Assembly: GCA_028285035.1 (NCBI GenBank)
Contig: JANQQF010000071.1
Coordinates: 88,774 to 152,773 of the forward strand
Direction of reading: 5' to 3'
Source: Phycisphaerae bacterium
Lineage (GTDB): Bacteria; Chloroflexota; Anaerolineae; 4572-78; J111
Length of the DNA stretch: 64,000 nucleotides
Part shown: one piece after another, positions 8,501 to 17,644 of the stretch
Numbering within the stretch: position 1 is the first letter of the stretch
Layout of the letters: every line of letters begins with the position of its first letter
Made by a program: the position numbers and the translations under genes
Notes under the pieces: generated by a model
Told to the model about the DNA's origin: nothing
The model's database searches: none
Seen by the model: the letters and a program-made list of their open reading frames with translations, nothing else

Positions 8501-8860
8501 TTAATCCACCGCACGCAGCAAAATAATAAACTCACGGCCCGTTTTCGGCTGCACAAACCATTGCGTTTCCATATAGCCCACCTTCTGGCACACCTTCAAC
8601 GCCCGTTGATTAAACGCCGCCACCGTCGCCCGAAAGGCTTTCGGGGCAAATTTCTGCTGGGCAAACGTAAAGGCGGCGGTTATCACGCCCGCGCCCAGCC
8701 CCTGTCCCGTCAAATCCGGCCGCAAGCCCCCGCCCATATCCAACGCCTCTTGCCGATAATCGCCACCCGGTACCCGTGCATCGGACCCAAAGCAGCGAAA
8801 CGCAATCAGTTCATCAGCCTCATTCCACACGCTGTAGTAATGATAGTCGGGCCGCAGCAT
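8501..8860 (-). CDS. GNAT-family N-acetyltransferase, start unclear
   Basis: The C-terminal half shows the GNAT core: DMGGGLRPDLTGQGLGAGVITAAF (acetyl-CoA-binding RPDLTGQGLG with Q/RxxGxG/A) and VAAFNQRALKVCQKVGY. The substrate is unknown. The annotated ATG gives only 119 residues, but coding continues upstream in the same frame to about 9022 with convincing GNAT-type sequence (TFKPIDVPTARQIT, YDPPYDLYN). That extension has no ATG, GTG or TTG; only ATT (8999-9001) or CTG (8996-8998) are available. The gene may use a rare start, or its 5' end may have been lost. Confidence 0.65.
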   Translation of the reverse strand: MLRPDYHYYSVWNEADELIAFRCFGSDARVPGGDYRQEALDMGGGLRPDLTGQGLGAGVITAAFTFAQQKFAPKAFRATVAAFNQRALKVCQKVGYMETQWFVQPKTGREFIILLRAVD

Positions 8861-8990
8861 CGACGCGACAAATTCTTCGACCTCGTCGGGAGGGCAATTG
8901 TAAAGATCATACGGCGGGTCGTAGTGCCAGCTTGTGATTTGGCGGGCTGTGGGGACATCTATTGGTTTGAAGGTGAAGGGGAAAGTAGAT

Positions 8991-9260
8991 TTAGGCAGAA
9001 TCTGGCTTTCCTTGACGTATTTCTAAACGAGCTAAATCAATACGCTTGGTAAACACAAATTCTGTACCGCCCACGCCTCGGATACGATGGATAAAATCAT
9101 CCGTTTCTAGCTGAAGTCCGATTTCCAAAACCTTGTCCGCTGAAAAAATAGTCCCGACTGATCCTGTATCAATCAAAACGTTCTCGATCTCCAACACTTC
9201 TCCTAGATATGACAATGACACGCTGACATAAGGCAATCCATCAATCAGGTCGATGTTCAT
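8991..9260 (-). CDS. retropepsin-like aspartic protease
   Basis: This is an 89-residue single-domain aspartyl protease of the retroviral type. It has the catalytic motif VLIDTGSVGTIFS (DTG) and the later hydrophobic-Gly flap region IRGVGGTEFVF. A protein this short must work as a homodimer. ATG 9260 overlaps the stop of the upstream gene as ATGA, so the two are translationally coupled. The pairing of a small alpha-helical protein with a retropepsin-like gene recurs in environmental bacteria, but its role is not known to me. Confidence 0.7.
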   Translation of the reverse strand: MNIDLIDGLPYVSVSLSYLGEVLEIENVLIDTGSVGTIFSADKVLEIGLQLETDDFIHRIRGVGGTEFVFTKRIDLARLEIRQGKPDSA

Positions 9261-9517
9261 CGAACGCCCCGTATTCCCAACCAACGCCGTTCTGTAATAT
9301 CCAGATTTTTACGATCTGTATGGAAAACGTACAACTCCCGTTCAGGCGCATCTTGATGCAGTTGACTATAACTTTTCATCGCCGCTACGGAATCAGGATA
9401 CCGCCCAATCACCGAAATTTCGTCTAAAATTCGCTTATTTTGCTCAGAATGAGCTTTAATGGCTTCAATCAATAACCATTGTTTTGGGTAATACGCTCGA
9501 ATTTCGTCCCATTTCAT
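9257..9517 (-). CDS. small hypothetical protein paired with the aspartic protease
   Basis: This 86-residue soluble, charged protein has no domain I recognise with certainty. It begins MKWDEIRAYYPKQWLLIEAI and contains several aromatic residues. The start follows AAGGAG with good spacing. The ATGA overlap with the protease gene suggests the two proteins act together, perhaps as substrate or inhibitor and enzyme; this is inference. Confidence 0.6.
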   Translation of the reverse strand: MKWDEIRAYYPKQWLLIEAIKAHSEQNKRILDEISVIGRYPDSVAAMKSYSQLHQDAPERELYVFHTDRKNLDITERRWLGIRGVR

Positions 9518-9581
9518 TTTGATTGCTCCTTGCCTTAAGGGGTAAGATATCCATCATTAATCGAATTACTGTCATAACCAA

Positions 9582-10354
9582 TTAGTTGGCTTTTCGTACA
9601 ATATTACTAGCAATAAGTTGTGAATCAATTGATGCAAGCAAATCGGTTACTGTTTTTATGCCACGCCGAGCAAAACCAATATTTAGAGGTAATTTAGCCC
9701 CAGCCCGAGTGGAAACACGTAATAAATCAGAATATCGGTCACAAAAAGATTGATCTACACGACCAGCTTGGTGCACTATTAAATGGCGCACCTCAAAGAA
9801 ACCAAGTGCTTCATTAAGGACCACATCTGGTATTGACACATCGGTACCTGCAATTAATTTCTTAATAGTTTTTGCTGTACTACGCTCCCCTTCTAAACGT
9901 TTGAAGACTTCATCTACCATAAAATCTGCAATGACATCAAAGTCTCCAAGTTTTACAATTTCATGGTATTGTAATGCTCCTGAAGATTTACCCGCCACTA
10001 ATAATGGATTGCTATCATACAATTCACGCAGAATATTTTTACAATACTCACCAAAATGAGTGTAGATACGACGAAGTTCGAATTCGTAACTGTTTTTTCG
10101 AACTCGATTAAAGAGAGACGTTTATCTTTAGCCTTTCTGTTTAACGCAGGGTATTGGTTTTTCGGTAAATTGAGAATCTCATTTACAGTATCTTCTGGAT
10201 TAGACGCAACCTCTAAATATTTAAGCATAACTACTATACCTGCATCAACAACTTGTAGATAATTCTCTGTATCACGGCGTCGAGCGATAAAAGTGCTAAA
10301 AGATTTGTATGGTTGGACATTCGACACAATTTTTCCTACATAATTATTCATCAC
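9582..10354 (-). pseudogene. HEPN-domain protein split by a frameshift
   Basis: Two overlapping frames (10354 to about 10095, then about 10093 to 9582) join into one 257-residue protein if one extra A is read in the A6 run at 10093-10098. The bridging sequence then runs smoothly as EFEKNSYEFELRRIYTHFG. The C-terminal part holds FFEVRHLIVHQAG, an R-x4-H motif typical of HEPN ribonuclease domains found in Abi and toxin systems. The shift could be a disabling mutation, transcript slippage or an assembly/sequencing error. The A-run is not in the phase needed for a classical -1 slippery heptamer. Confidence 0.6.
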
Positions 10355-10522
10355 GCATGTAATAATATTCTACCAGAATTCAATCCAAATCACGAACAAA
10401 AGTTCCGCTCAATCCCCAACTTCCTTCATTACTCCATCCCCACCCTAATTATACACTAGCGAAAAACATCTGCTTATGCTAAAATCTCACGTCTAATTGT
10501 ATTGGGAGGATTGCAAAACAAA

Positions 10523-11941
10523 ATGTCATCAAACGGACATCCACAAACATTATTTGAAAAAATTTGGAATAATCACATCGTTGTCGCCGAGCCGGGAAAT
10601 CCGGCGGTGCTATACATCGATCTACACCTCATTCACGAGGTGACCTCGCCCCAGGCCTTTACCGGGCTGCGGGAGAAGGGGCTGAAGGTCCGCCGCCCGG
10701 ACAAAACCGTGGCAACAATGGACCACGGCATCCCCACCACCCCCCTCGATGTGCCGATCGAGGATATGATGGTCATTCGGCAGATCAGTCAGCTTGAGAA
10801 AAATTGTGAGGACTTTGGCATTCCGCTCAACGGTCTGCATAGTCCCAATCGCGGCATCGTTCACGTCATTGGGCCGGACTTGGGTTTGACCCAGCCGGGA
10901 ATGACCATTGTCTGCGGCGATAGCCACACCAGTACCCACGGCGCGTTTGGGGCGTTGGCCTTTGGCATCGGCACCAGCGAGATTGAGCACGTCTTGGCCA
11001 CTCAGTGTCTGCTCCAAGTGAAGCCCAAAACCTACGCAGTCAAGGTTAAAGGCAGCTTGGGTGAAGGTGTTTCGGCCAAGGACATCATCCTCAACTTGAT
11101 TTCACGTATCGGCATTGGCGGCGGCACGGGCCACGTCTTTGAATATATGGGCGATACCATCCGTGGCTTGTCGATGGAAGAGCGGATGACGATCTGCAAC
11201 ATGTCAATTGAAGGTGGCGCCCGGGCCGGAATGGTTGCCCCTGATGAAACCACCTTTGAGTACATCGCGGGCAAACCGCACGCCCCACAGGGCGAAGCGT
11301 GGGACGCCGCCGTTGCCCAATGGCGCAGCTTGCCAACCGAAGATGGCGCCACCTTTGACAAAGAAATCACCATCGACGCTGACGCCTTGGAACCGATGAT
11401 TACGTATGGCACAAACCCTGGTATGGGAATGAAAATCAGCGAGGCTATTCCTGATCCAGACACCATCGCTGATGTTAGCGAACGCCAAACACTGGACAAG
11501 GCCTTAAAGTATATGGACCTTCAGCCAAACAAACCGCTGTTGGGGCACAAAGTTGATGTGGTTTTCCTCGGCAGCTGTACCAACTCCCGCATCACCGACT
11601 TGCGCGCGGCGGCTCAGTTGATCGAAGGCCGCAAGGTGGCTGACTCGGTCCGCATGATGGTTGTGCCGGGTAGTCAGCAGGTTAAGGCGCAGGCCGAGGC
11701 CGAAGGTTTAGACGAAATCTTCAAGCAGGCTGGAGCCGATTGGCGAGAGTCGGGCTGCTCAATGTGTATTGCGATGAACGGCGATCAACTGGCTCCTGGC
11801 GAGTATGCGGTCAGCACCAGCAACCGTAACTTCGAAGGCCGTCAGGGTAAGGGCGGACGCACCTTCCTAGCTAGCCCGCTCACAGCTGTGGCGACAGCCG
11901 TTACAGGTGAAGTGACTGACGTTCGAAAGATGTTGGGTTAA
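10523..11941 (+). CDS. leuC: 3-isopropylmalate dehydratase large subunit
   Basis: LeuC is the 4Fe-4S aconitase-type subunit that isomerises 2- and 3-isopropylmalate; with citramalate it makes erythro-3-methylmalate. The 472-residue sequence has [29 protein letters not shown] and [10 protein letters not shown], which supply the three cluster cysteines. ATG 10523 has a rather distant GGAGG (13 nt); a TTG at 10502 is the longer alternative. It lies 13 nt before leuD. Confidence 0.95.
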   Translation: MSSNGHPQTLFEKIWNNHIVVAEPGNPAVLYIDLHLIHEVTSPQAFTGLREKGLKVRRPDKTVATMDHGIPTTPLDVPIEDMMVIRQISQLEKNCEDFGIPLNGLHSPNRGIVHVIGPDLGLTQPGMTIVCGDSHTSTHGAFGALAFGIGTSEIEHVLATQCLLQVKPKTYAVKVKGSLGEGVSAKDIILNLISRIGIGGGTGHVFEYMGDTIRGLSMEERMTICNMSIEGGARAGMVAPDETTFEYIAGKPHAPQGEAWDAAVAQWRSLPTEDGATFDKEITIDADALEPMITYGTNPGMGMKISEAIPDPDTIADVSERQTLDKALKYMDLQPNKPLLGHKVDVVFLGSCTNSRITDLRAAAQLIEGRKVADSVRMMVVPGSQQVKAQAEAEGLDEIFKQAGADWRESGCSMCIAMNGDQLAPGEYAVSTSNRNFEGRQGKGGRTFLASPLTAVATAVTGEVTDVRKMLG

Positions 11942-11954
11942 GGAGAGAATAATC

Positions 11955-12566
11955 ATGGAAAAATTTACAAACCTAACCGCAACAATGGTGACTATTCCCA
12001 CCGAAAATGTTGATACCGACCAAATCATTCCAGCCCGCTTTTTGAAAGTGACTGATAAAAATGGGTTAGGGGATAACTTGTTCTTTGACTGGCGCTATCA
12101 CGAAGATGGTTCGCCCAAAGAAGATTTCATTTTGAACACAGATCAAGGCAAAAAAGCCAAAATTTTAGTAGGTGGTGATAACTTTGGTTGTGGCTCTAGT
12201 CGTGAGCACGCGCCGTGGGCCATCATGGGCTACGGCTTCCGGGCGGTCGTGTCGACCAGCTTTGCCGACATCTTCCGCAACAACTCGCTCAAACTCGGCT
12301 TGGTCCCTGTTGTCGTTGATAAAGACACCCACCTGCAATTGATGAGCCTCGTTGAAGAAGATCCAGATACAGAAATTTTAGTCGACTTGGAAAGCCAAAC
12401 TGTCACTTTGCCCGATGGCCGAAAAGTCTCATTTCCGATTGATAATTTTAGCAAAACGTGTATTCTTAATGGTATCGACCAGCTTGGTTATCTACAGGGC
12501 CACGCTGACGCTGTAGAGGCCTATGAAGCCGATCATACTGACCGGGTGAATACGCTGGCCGCCTAA
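11955..12566 (+). CDS. leuD: 3-isopropylmalate dehydratase small subunit
   Basis: The 203-residue small (swivel-domain) subunit forms the active dehydratase with LeuC. Diagnostic motifs are VDTDQIIPARFLK near the N-terminus and VGGDNFGCGSSREHAPWAI. It is longer than archaeal-type LeuD and matches the bacterial LeuD1 type with the long C-terminus. AAGGAG precedes the start, and the gene continues the operon into the aldolase gene. Confidence 0.95.
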   Translation: MEKFTNLTATMVTIPTENVDTDQIIPARFLKVTDKNGLGDNLFFDWRYHEDGSPKEDFILNTDQGKKAKILVGGDNFGCGSSREHAPWAIMGYGFRAVVSTSFADIFRNNSLKLGLVPVVVDKDTHLQLMSLVEEDPDTEILVDLESQTVTLPDGRKVSFPIDNFSKTCILNGIDQLGYLQGHADAVEAYEADHTDRVNTLAA

Positions 12567-12609
12567 ATTTTCACTCTCATTACATCGTTGTATATGAAAG
12601 GATCAAATA

Positions 12610-13662
12610 ATGGCAAGCCAAATTATTGATTTGTTGGGTGATAAAGCAGATGATCTGTTAGGACATGTCTGCAAAGGAATTCCAAAAGAATCATTGCACG
12701 TTCCTGGGCCAGATTTTGTGGATCGGGTCTGGAGCCAGTCGGATCGCACGCCGCCAGTGTTGCGCAGTCTGCAAACGATGTACAACAATGGCCGCTTGGC
12801 GGGCACGGGATATCTGTCCATTCTCCCCGTTGATCAAGGGATTGAGCATACAGGCGGGGCCTCATTTGCCCCTAACATAGCCTATTTCGATCCCGAGAAC
12901 ATTGTAAAATTGGCGATCGAGGGAGGCTGTAACGCGGTCGCCTCAACTCTGGGTGTGTTGGGTTCAGTATCACGCAAATATGCGCACAAAATTCCGTTTA
13001 TGGTCAAAATAAACCACAACGAATTGATGACCTACCCGCAAAAATATGATCAGGTGATGTTTAGCAGCATCAAGCAGGCCTGGGATTTAGGCGCTGTTGC
13101 GGTCGGCGCCACCATCTACTTTGGGGCAGAGGAGTCGAGCCGCCAAATCGTCGAGGTCAGCGAAGCCTTCGCCTACGCCCACGAGTTGGGAATGGCCACG
13201 GTCTTGTGGTGCTACTTGCGCAACTCGGCCTTCAAAAAAGATGGCGTCGACTATCATGCCGCCGCTGATGCGACCGCCCAGGCCAACCACTTAGGTGTGA
13301 CTATCCAAGCCGATATTGTTAAGCAGAAATTGCCGACCAATAATGGGGCCTTTACGGCGGTCGGCTTTGGTAAAACCAATCCAAAAATGTACGATGAACT
13401 CGTTACTGATCACCCCATTGATTTGGTTCGCTGGCAAGTGGCCAATGATTATATGGGTCGGGTTGGTTTGATCAACTCTGGTGGGGCGTCTGGTAGTAAC
13501 GACTTTGCCGATGCAGTTTACACCGCTGTGGTCAACAAACGAGGTGGCGGTATGGGCTTGATCTCAGGCCGCAAAGCCTTCCAGCGCCCGATGGAAGATG
13601 GCGTTAAACTGCTCAATCACATCCAAGACGTATATTTATCTGAAGACATCACGATTGCATAA
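12610..13662 (+). CDS. fbaB: class I fructose-bisphosphate aldolase (FbaB/DhnA type)
   Basis: This 350-residue protein is a class I, Schiff-base aldolase of the FbaB/DhnA family. It has [30 protein letters not shown] with the probable lysine, a [16 protein letters not shown] segment and a C-terminal phosphate-binding [12 protein letters not shown]. It cleaves fructose-1,6-bisphosphate in glycolysis or forms it in gluconeogenesis. Its position as third gene after leuCD, ended by a strong stem-loop at 13699-13735, suggests co-transcription, which is an unusual link between leucine synthesis and central carbon metabolism. Confidence 0.85.
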   Translation: MASQIIDLLGDKADDLLGHVCKGIPKESLHVPGPDFVDRVWSQSDRTPPVLRSLQTMYNNGRLAGTGYLSILPVDQGIEHTGGASFAPNIAYFDPENIVKLAIEGGCNAVASTLGVLGSVSRKYAHKIPFMVKINHNELMTYPQKYDQVMFSSIKQAWDLGAVAVGATIYFGAEESSRQIVEVSEAFAYAHELGMATVLWCYLRNSAFKKDGVDYHAAADATAQANHLGVTIQADIVKQKLPTNNGAFTAVGFGKTNPKMYDELVTDHPIDLVRWQVANDYMGRVGLINSGGASGSNDFADAVYTAVVNKRGGGMGLISGRKAFQRPMEDGVKLLNHIQDVYLSEDITIA

Positions 13663-13698
13663 AATCGGCGGCTACTTCCGTCGTATCCCAAGTTAAAA

Positions 13699-13735
13699 AG
13701 AGACCCAAGTGGACGTATTGTGCACTTGGGTCTCT
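13699..13735 (+). terminator. stem-loop after the leuC-leuD-fbaB operon
   Basis: AGAGACCCAAGTG (13699-13711) pairs perfectly with 13723-13735 across an 11-nt loop, 36 nt after the aldolase stop. There is no long T-run behind it, so it may stop transcription weakly or protect the 3' end. Confidence 0.65.
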
Positions 13736-13756
13736 CCTATTCATAAAGGCTGTAGT

Positions 13757-13852
13757 ATGAAAGTATTAAGCACAACTAAGGTTATAGGTGAGTTACGGGC
13801 GATGGCTGCTAAGGTTGCTGTCGCCCGGCGAATTGGAGCCGAATTCGGTTAG
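13757..13852 (+). CDS. possible 31-residue small protein
   Basis: ATG 13757 opens a 31-codon frame, MKVLSTTKVIGELRAMAA then KVAVARRIGAEFG, in the 451-nt gap between the aldolase and cimA. It is basic and amphipathic-looking, and AAAGG lies about 8 nt upstream. Coding potential cannot be judged without homologues; it could be chance. Confidence 0.25.
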   Translation: MKVLSTTKVIGELRAMAAKVAVARRIGAEFG

Positions 13853-13897
13853 AATGCCGAAAAATTATTATGACCATTCAGCTAATGTATATAATCT

Positions 13898-13974
13898 GTC
13901 ATTCCCGTGTGATTTTGGCGGGAATCCATCATTCACAATCTAGTGGATGCCCGACAAAACCATTCGGGCATGAC
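13898..13974. repeat. GTCATTCCCG-type inverted repeat
   Basis: GTCATTCCCG with GGCGGGAATCC, followed by GGATGCCCGAC with TTCGGGCATGAC, forms a nested palindromic element bounded by GTCAT and ATGAC. Similar elements are dispersed in many genomes. The remaining part of the gap before cimA (13980-14113) holds two small hairpins, AACCGT/ACGGTT near 14020-14040 and TCTGCC/GGCAGA near 14043-14068, with no attenuator-like U-run. Confidence 0.5.
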
Positions 13975-14113
13975 AAAAACCAGCTAGCTTAAGGTTACAA
14001 TTTTTTTATTTTTCATAACCGTGATACTCTATTACGGTTTTGTCTGCCGCCGATGAATGTAGGCAGATAACACACCATATTAACCTATAGATCTATGTCA
14101 TGGAGGCTCCAAG

Positions 14114-15688
14114 ATGACCCAGATATTTTTATATGACACAACCTTGCGAGACGGCACCCAAGGGGAAGGAATTTCGCTGTCGTGCAATGATAAATTGAAA
14201 ATAGCCCAAAAATTGGATGATTTTGGGGTGCATTATATTGAGGGGGGCTGGCCTGGATCAAACCCCAAAGATGCTGAGTTCTTTGAGCGACAAGGTGAAC
14301 TCAATTTGAAGCAGGCCAAGATTGCGGCCTTTGGCAGCACCCGCTACAAAAACACCACCTGCGATGAAGATGCCAACGTCCAAGCCCTTGTTGCCGCCAA
14401 CACCCCTGTCGTAACACTCGTCGGAAAAAGCTGGGACCTACACGTCCATCATGTGCTGGAAACACACGACGAAGAAAACCTCGATATGATTGCCGAAAGC
14501 GTACAATATTTCAAAGAGCGAGGCAAGGAAGTGATCTACGATGCCGAGCACTTCTTTGATGGCTACAAAGCCAACCCTGACTATGCCCTACTTACCCTCC
14601 AGGCAGCTCTCGACAATGGCGCTGATTGTGTCGTGTTGTGCGATACAAATGGCGGCTCCACGCCGTGGGAAGTTGAAGAGATTGCTAAACGCGTGACGGG
14701 GAAGTTTGAAGGATCACAAATCGGCATCCACACCCACAATGATTGTGAATTAGGTGTAGCCAACAGTCTGGCGGGCATTCGTGGTGGCGCGACCCACGTG
14801 CAGGGAACGATCAACGGTTACGGCGAGCGGGTGGGCAACGCAAATTTGATGAGCGTCATCCCTGATTTGCAACTCAAAATGGGATATCGTTGTGTGAGCG
14901 ATGACCAGTTGCAACAACTCACGGCCCTGTCACGTTACGTTGATGAAGTTGCTAATCAAACACCTAATCCGCACCAAGCCTACGTGGGACAAAGCGCCTT
15001 CGCCCACAAGGGGGGCATTCACGTCGCGGCGATGATGAAGGCCGAGGAGAGCTATCAGCATATGGACCCAGCCCTGATTGGTAATGAGCAACGGACCTTG
15101 GTCTCTGAGCTATCTGGGCGGGGAAATATCCTATCTAAGGCCGAAGAATTTGGTCTGGATGCGAGTCGAGCCGATGCCAAAAAGGTGCTTGACAAAATCA
15201 AGCACTTAGAGAATCAAGGCTACACTTTTGAAGGGGCCGAAGCGTCGGTCGATTTGATGCTGCGTAAAGTACAAGATGATTACCAAGAGCCCTTTAAGGT
15301 TATCGATTTTATGGTGGTCACCGAAAATCGGGAGGGGCGCGGCCTGTTTACTGATGCCACGGTCAAAGTTGAGGTCAACGAAAATGTTCAGCACACTGTA
15401 GCGGAGGGGAATGGGCCCGTCAACGCCTTGAATGGGGCCTTGCGCAAAGCCCTGTATCAAGATTTCCCCCAACTCCAAGACATCCATCTGACTGACTACA
15501 AAGTCCGCATCATCGACAGCACCTCTGGCACCGCCGCAGCAACACGGGTAATGATCGACTTCCAAGATGACAGTACAGGCCAGCGATGGACCACCGTTGG
15601 GGCGCACACCAACATTATCGAAGCGAGTTGGCGGGCCTTGGTTGATAGTATGGAGTACGCACTGCTAAATGTAAATGGGGAGAATTAA
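14114..15688 (+). CDS. cimA: (R)-citramalate synthase
   Basis: CimA condenses pyruvate and acetyl-CoA to (R)-citramalate, the first step of the threonine-independent isoleucine route. The 524-residue protein has the DRE-TIM signature YDTTLRDGTQGEGIS, GIHTHNDCELGVANS with metal-binding His residues, and NGYGERVGNANL. A C-terminal LeuA-type regulatory domain (about 390-524) should bind the feedback inhibitor. It is distinguished from 2-isopropylmalate synthase by its length and by the EGGWPGSNPKD segment. Neighbouring leuCDB supply the next steps. Confidence 0.93.
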   Translation: MTQIFLYDTTLRDGTQGEGISLSCNDKLKIAQKLDDFGVHYIEGGWPGSNPKDAEFFERQGELNLKQAKIAAFGSTRYKNTTCDEDANVQALVAANTPVVTLVGKSWDLHVHHVLETHDEENLDMIAESVQYFKERGKEVIYDAEHFFDGYKANPDYALLTLQAALDNGADCVVLCDTNGGSTPWEVEEIAKRVTGKFEGSQIGIHTHNDCELGVANSLAGIRGGATHVQGTINGYGERVGNANLMSVIPDLQLKMGYRCVSDDQLQQLTALSRYVDEVANQTPNPHQAYVGQSAFAHKGGIHVAAMMKAEESYQHMDPALIGNEQRTLVSELSGRGNILSKAEEFGLDASRADAKKVLDKIKHLENQGYTFEGAEASVDLMLRKVQDDYQEPFKVIDFMVVTENREGRGLFTDATVKVEVNENVQHTVAEGNGPVNALNGALRKALYQDFPQLQDIHLTDYKVRIIDSTSGTAAATRVMIDFQDDSTGQRWTTVGAHTNIIEASWRALVDSMEYALLNVNGEN

Positions 15689-15700
15689 AGATCAGTAAAT

Positions 15701-15765
15701 GGTAATTAGTAAATAGTAATTGTCGCTTTGCTTGTATAATTATCAATTACTATTTATTAATTACT
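15701..15765. repeat. inverted repeat with 22-bp arms
   Basis: The arm at 15701-15722 (GGTAATTAGTAAATAGTAATTG) pairs with 15744-15765 with two mismatches around a 21-nt loop, between cimA and the ybaK-like gene. The core matches the degenerate repeat at 2006-2035. It could act as an attenuating hairpin or be a relic of a mobile palindrome. Confidence 0.5.
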
Positions 15766-15839
15766 GTAGTTCAAAATACAGGATTTCGTCAATTTCTTTT
15801 CCCATCCCCGTTCGATATTCCAATAATTCAGGACTAACA

Positions 15840-16319
15840 ATGCACCCAACTGCACAAAAGGTAGCTGATGCTGCCGCAGAATTAGGCTTGAGTATCACAA
15901 TCAAAGAATTTGAAGCCAGTACGCGGACGGCTGAAGATGCAGCGAATGCGGTCGGTTGTACTGTGGGGCAAATCGTAAAGTCGCTCGTATTTGTTGTCAA
16001 TGGGCAGCCGACAATGGCCTTGGTTAGTGGCCCCAATCGGCTAGATGAGAAAAAGCTGGCGGCGTTGTGTGAGGTAGGGCGTAAGAAGGTCAAACGGGCT
16101 GATGCTGACACCGTGCGCGAGGCGACAGGCTTTGCCATCGGCGGCGTTCCCCCAATCGGACACACCAGCCCACTCGCTGTTTACATCGATGAGGATTTCT
16201 GGCAATTTGAGGAAATCTGGGCCGCAGCGGGGACCCCTAACGCGGTCTTTGCCATTAGTCCGGATAAATTGAAGATGTTGACCAACGGCATCGTCGCTGA
16301 TTTAAAGGTAACCACCTAG
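15840..16319 (+). CDS. YbaK/EbsC-type aminoacyl-tRNA deacylase
   Basis: This 159-residue protein has the YbaK/ProX fold that clears mischarged tRNAs, usually Cys-tRNA(Pro). It shows CTVGQIVKSLVFVVNG with the key lysine, ALVSGPNRLDEKKLA, and GFAIGGVPPIGHTSPL, the GGxxPxGH loop of the active site. It is a stand-alone trans-editing factor. ATG 15840 has CAGGA 6 nt upstream, and a much longer frame from 15720 would translate the upstream repeat. Its insertion between cimA and leuB is not explained by function. Confidence 0.85.
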   Translation: MHPTAQKVADAAAELGLSITIKEFEASTRTAEDAANAVGCTVGQIVKSLVFVVNGQPTMALVSGPNRLDEKKLAALCEVGRKKVKRADADTVREATGFAIGGVPPIGHTSPLAVYIDEDFWQFEEIWAAAGTPNAVFAISPDKLKMLTNGIVADLKVTT

Positions 16320-16401
16320 TCATTTCCCCACATTTTCAACAATTTCACCCTCGGTGTAAAATTGATCGCTCACAAACCTTAACGATGAGGAATTATTTAT
16401 A

Positions 16402-17475
16402 ATGGAAGCAAAAATCACCTTACTCCCCGGCGATGGCATTGGGCCGGAGGTGGTGGCTGAAGCCATCAAAGTGCTCAATGCCATTGGCGAGAAGTATGGA
16501 CACACCTTCACCTACAAGGAAGCCTTGATCGGCGGAATCGCTATTGATCAAACAGGTAATCCGCTACCGGAAGAAACGATACAAGCCTGTAAAGACAGCG
16601 ATGCTATTTTATTGGGCGCAGTCGGTGGCCCAAAATGGAGCGACCCTTCGGCCAAAGTTCGGCCAGAGCAGGGTCTTCTGGGAATACGCAAAGAATTGGG
16701 CCTCTTCGCCAACATTCGCCCGGTCAAGATTTTCCCTGGGCTAGCCGACGCCTCGACCCTCAAACGAGAGGTCATCGAAAACGTTGATCTGGTCATCATC
16801 CGTGAGTTGACCGGAGGGCTGTATTTTGGTAAGCCTCAAGGCCGCCAGGACACCCCAACCGAGCGTGCTGCCGTTGACACGATGTACTACAGCGAGAACG
16901 AAGTGGGCCGCTTGATGCGGGTAGCTTTTGATTTAGCCCGTCAACGCCGTGGTCAAGTCACCTCGGTTGATAAGGCCAATGTGTTGGCGTCTGGTCGGTT
17001 GTGGCGACAGGTTGCCCAAGAAGTGGCCGCTGAGTATCCCGATGTGGAGTATGAAGAGCAGTTGGTCGATGCGTTGGCGATGCATCTCATTCGCCGCCCC
17101 GCCGACTTCGATGTGGTTGCCACAAACAACATGTTTGGCGACATCTTGAGCGACGAGGCTAGTATGCTGGCCGGTTCAATGGGAATGTTGCCCTCAGCCT
17201 CATTAGCCGAGGGCAAGTTTGGGCTGTATGAACCGATCCACGGCTCTGCCCCCGACATCGCGGGCCAAGGCATCGCCAATCCGCTGGCGATGATCTTGAG
17301 CGCGGCGATGATGCTCCGCACCACCTTCAATCTTACCAAAGAAGCCGACGCCGTCGAAAATGCTGTCTCCAGCGTCATCGAGGCCGGGCACCGCACTGCC
17401 GACCTCGCCTACAATGGTGAAACACCTGTTGGTACGCAGGAGATGGGCGATTTGGTGGTACAGGCGTTGGGGTAG
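16402..17475 (+). CDS. leuB: 3-isopropylmalate dehydrogenase
   Basis: LeuB oxidatively decarboxylates 3-isopropylmalate with NAD+, and often beta-methylmalate to 2-oxobutyrate as well. The 357-residue sequence has [33 protein letters not shown] with the substrate-specificity loop, [28 protein letters not shown] and the NAD-binding [18 protein letters not shown]. Together with cimA and leuCD this gives the whole citramalate-to-2-oxobutyrate path plus the last steps of leucine synthesis. A clear terminator follows. Confidence 0.96.
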   Translation: MEAKITLLPGDGIGPEVVAEAIKVLNAIGEKYGHTFTYKEALIGGIAIDQTGNPLPEETIQACKDSDAILLGAVGGPKWSDPSAKVRPEQGLLGIRKELGLFANIRPVKIFPGLADASTLKREVIENVDLVIIRELTGGLYFGKPQGRQDTPTERAAVDTMYYSENEVGRLMRVAFDLARQRRGQVTSVDKANVLASGRLWRQVAQEVAAEYPDVEYEEQLVDALAMHLIRRPADFDVVATNNMFGDILSDEASMLAGSMGMLPSASLAEGKFGLYEPIHGSAPDIAGQGIANPLAMILSAAMMLRTTFNLTKEADAVENAVSSVIEAGHRTADLAYNGETPVGTQEMGDLVVQALG

Positions 17476-17510
17476 CAAGTTTATCAGCTTTTTACCTCAT
17501 TTGTAACTTT

Positions 17511-17546
17511 AAAAGTCCGTCACAAAATTTTATGACGGACTTTTTT
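17511..17546 (+). terminator. rho-independent terminator after leuB
   Basis: AAAAGTCCGTCA (17511-17522) pairs with TGACGGACTTTT (17532-17543) and runs into T6. It has an excellent stem and U-run 35 nt after leuB. Confidence 0.9.
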
Positions 17547-17644
17547 GTATAAAATTTATAATCGGCTTGTCAGTAGAAAGATAAGTTAGGATGATAGAAA
17601 AATTATTATACAGATAATCTGTAGAGTATATTCAGTGAGGGATG

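Noticed and set aside
10088..10104. Programmed -1 frameshift site in the HEPN gene
   Set aside because: The A6C stretch resembles a slippery heptamer but is not in the phase required in the upstream frame, and no downstream stimulatory structure is obvious.
11032..11499. Long antisense frame within leuC (and similar ones in leuB, cimA and the AfsR-like genes)
   Set aside because: Typical shadow frames opposite strongly coding sequence; no ribosome binding site or protein-like composition.
13980..14113. Leucine or isoleucine attenuator or T-box before cimA
   Set aside because: Two small hairpins exist, but there is no leader peptide with Leu/Ile codon run, no T-box motif and no terminator U-run.
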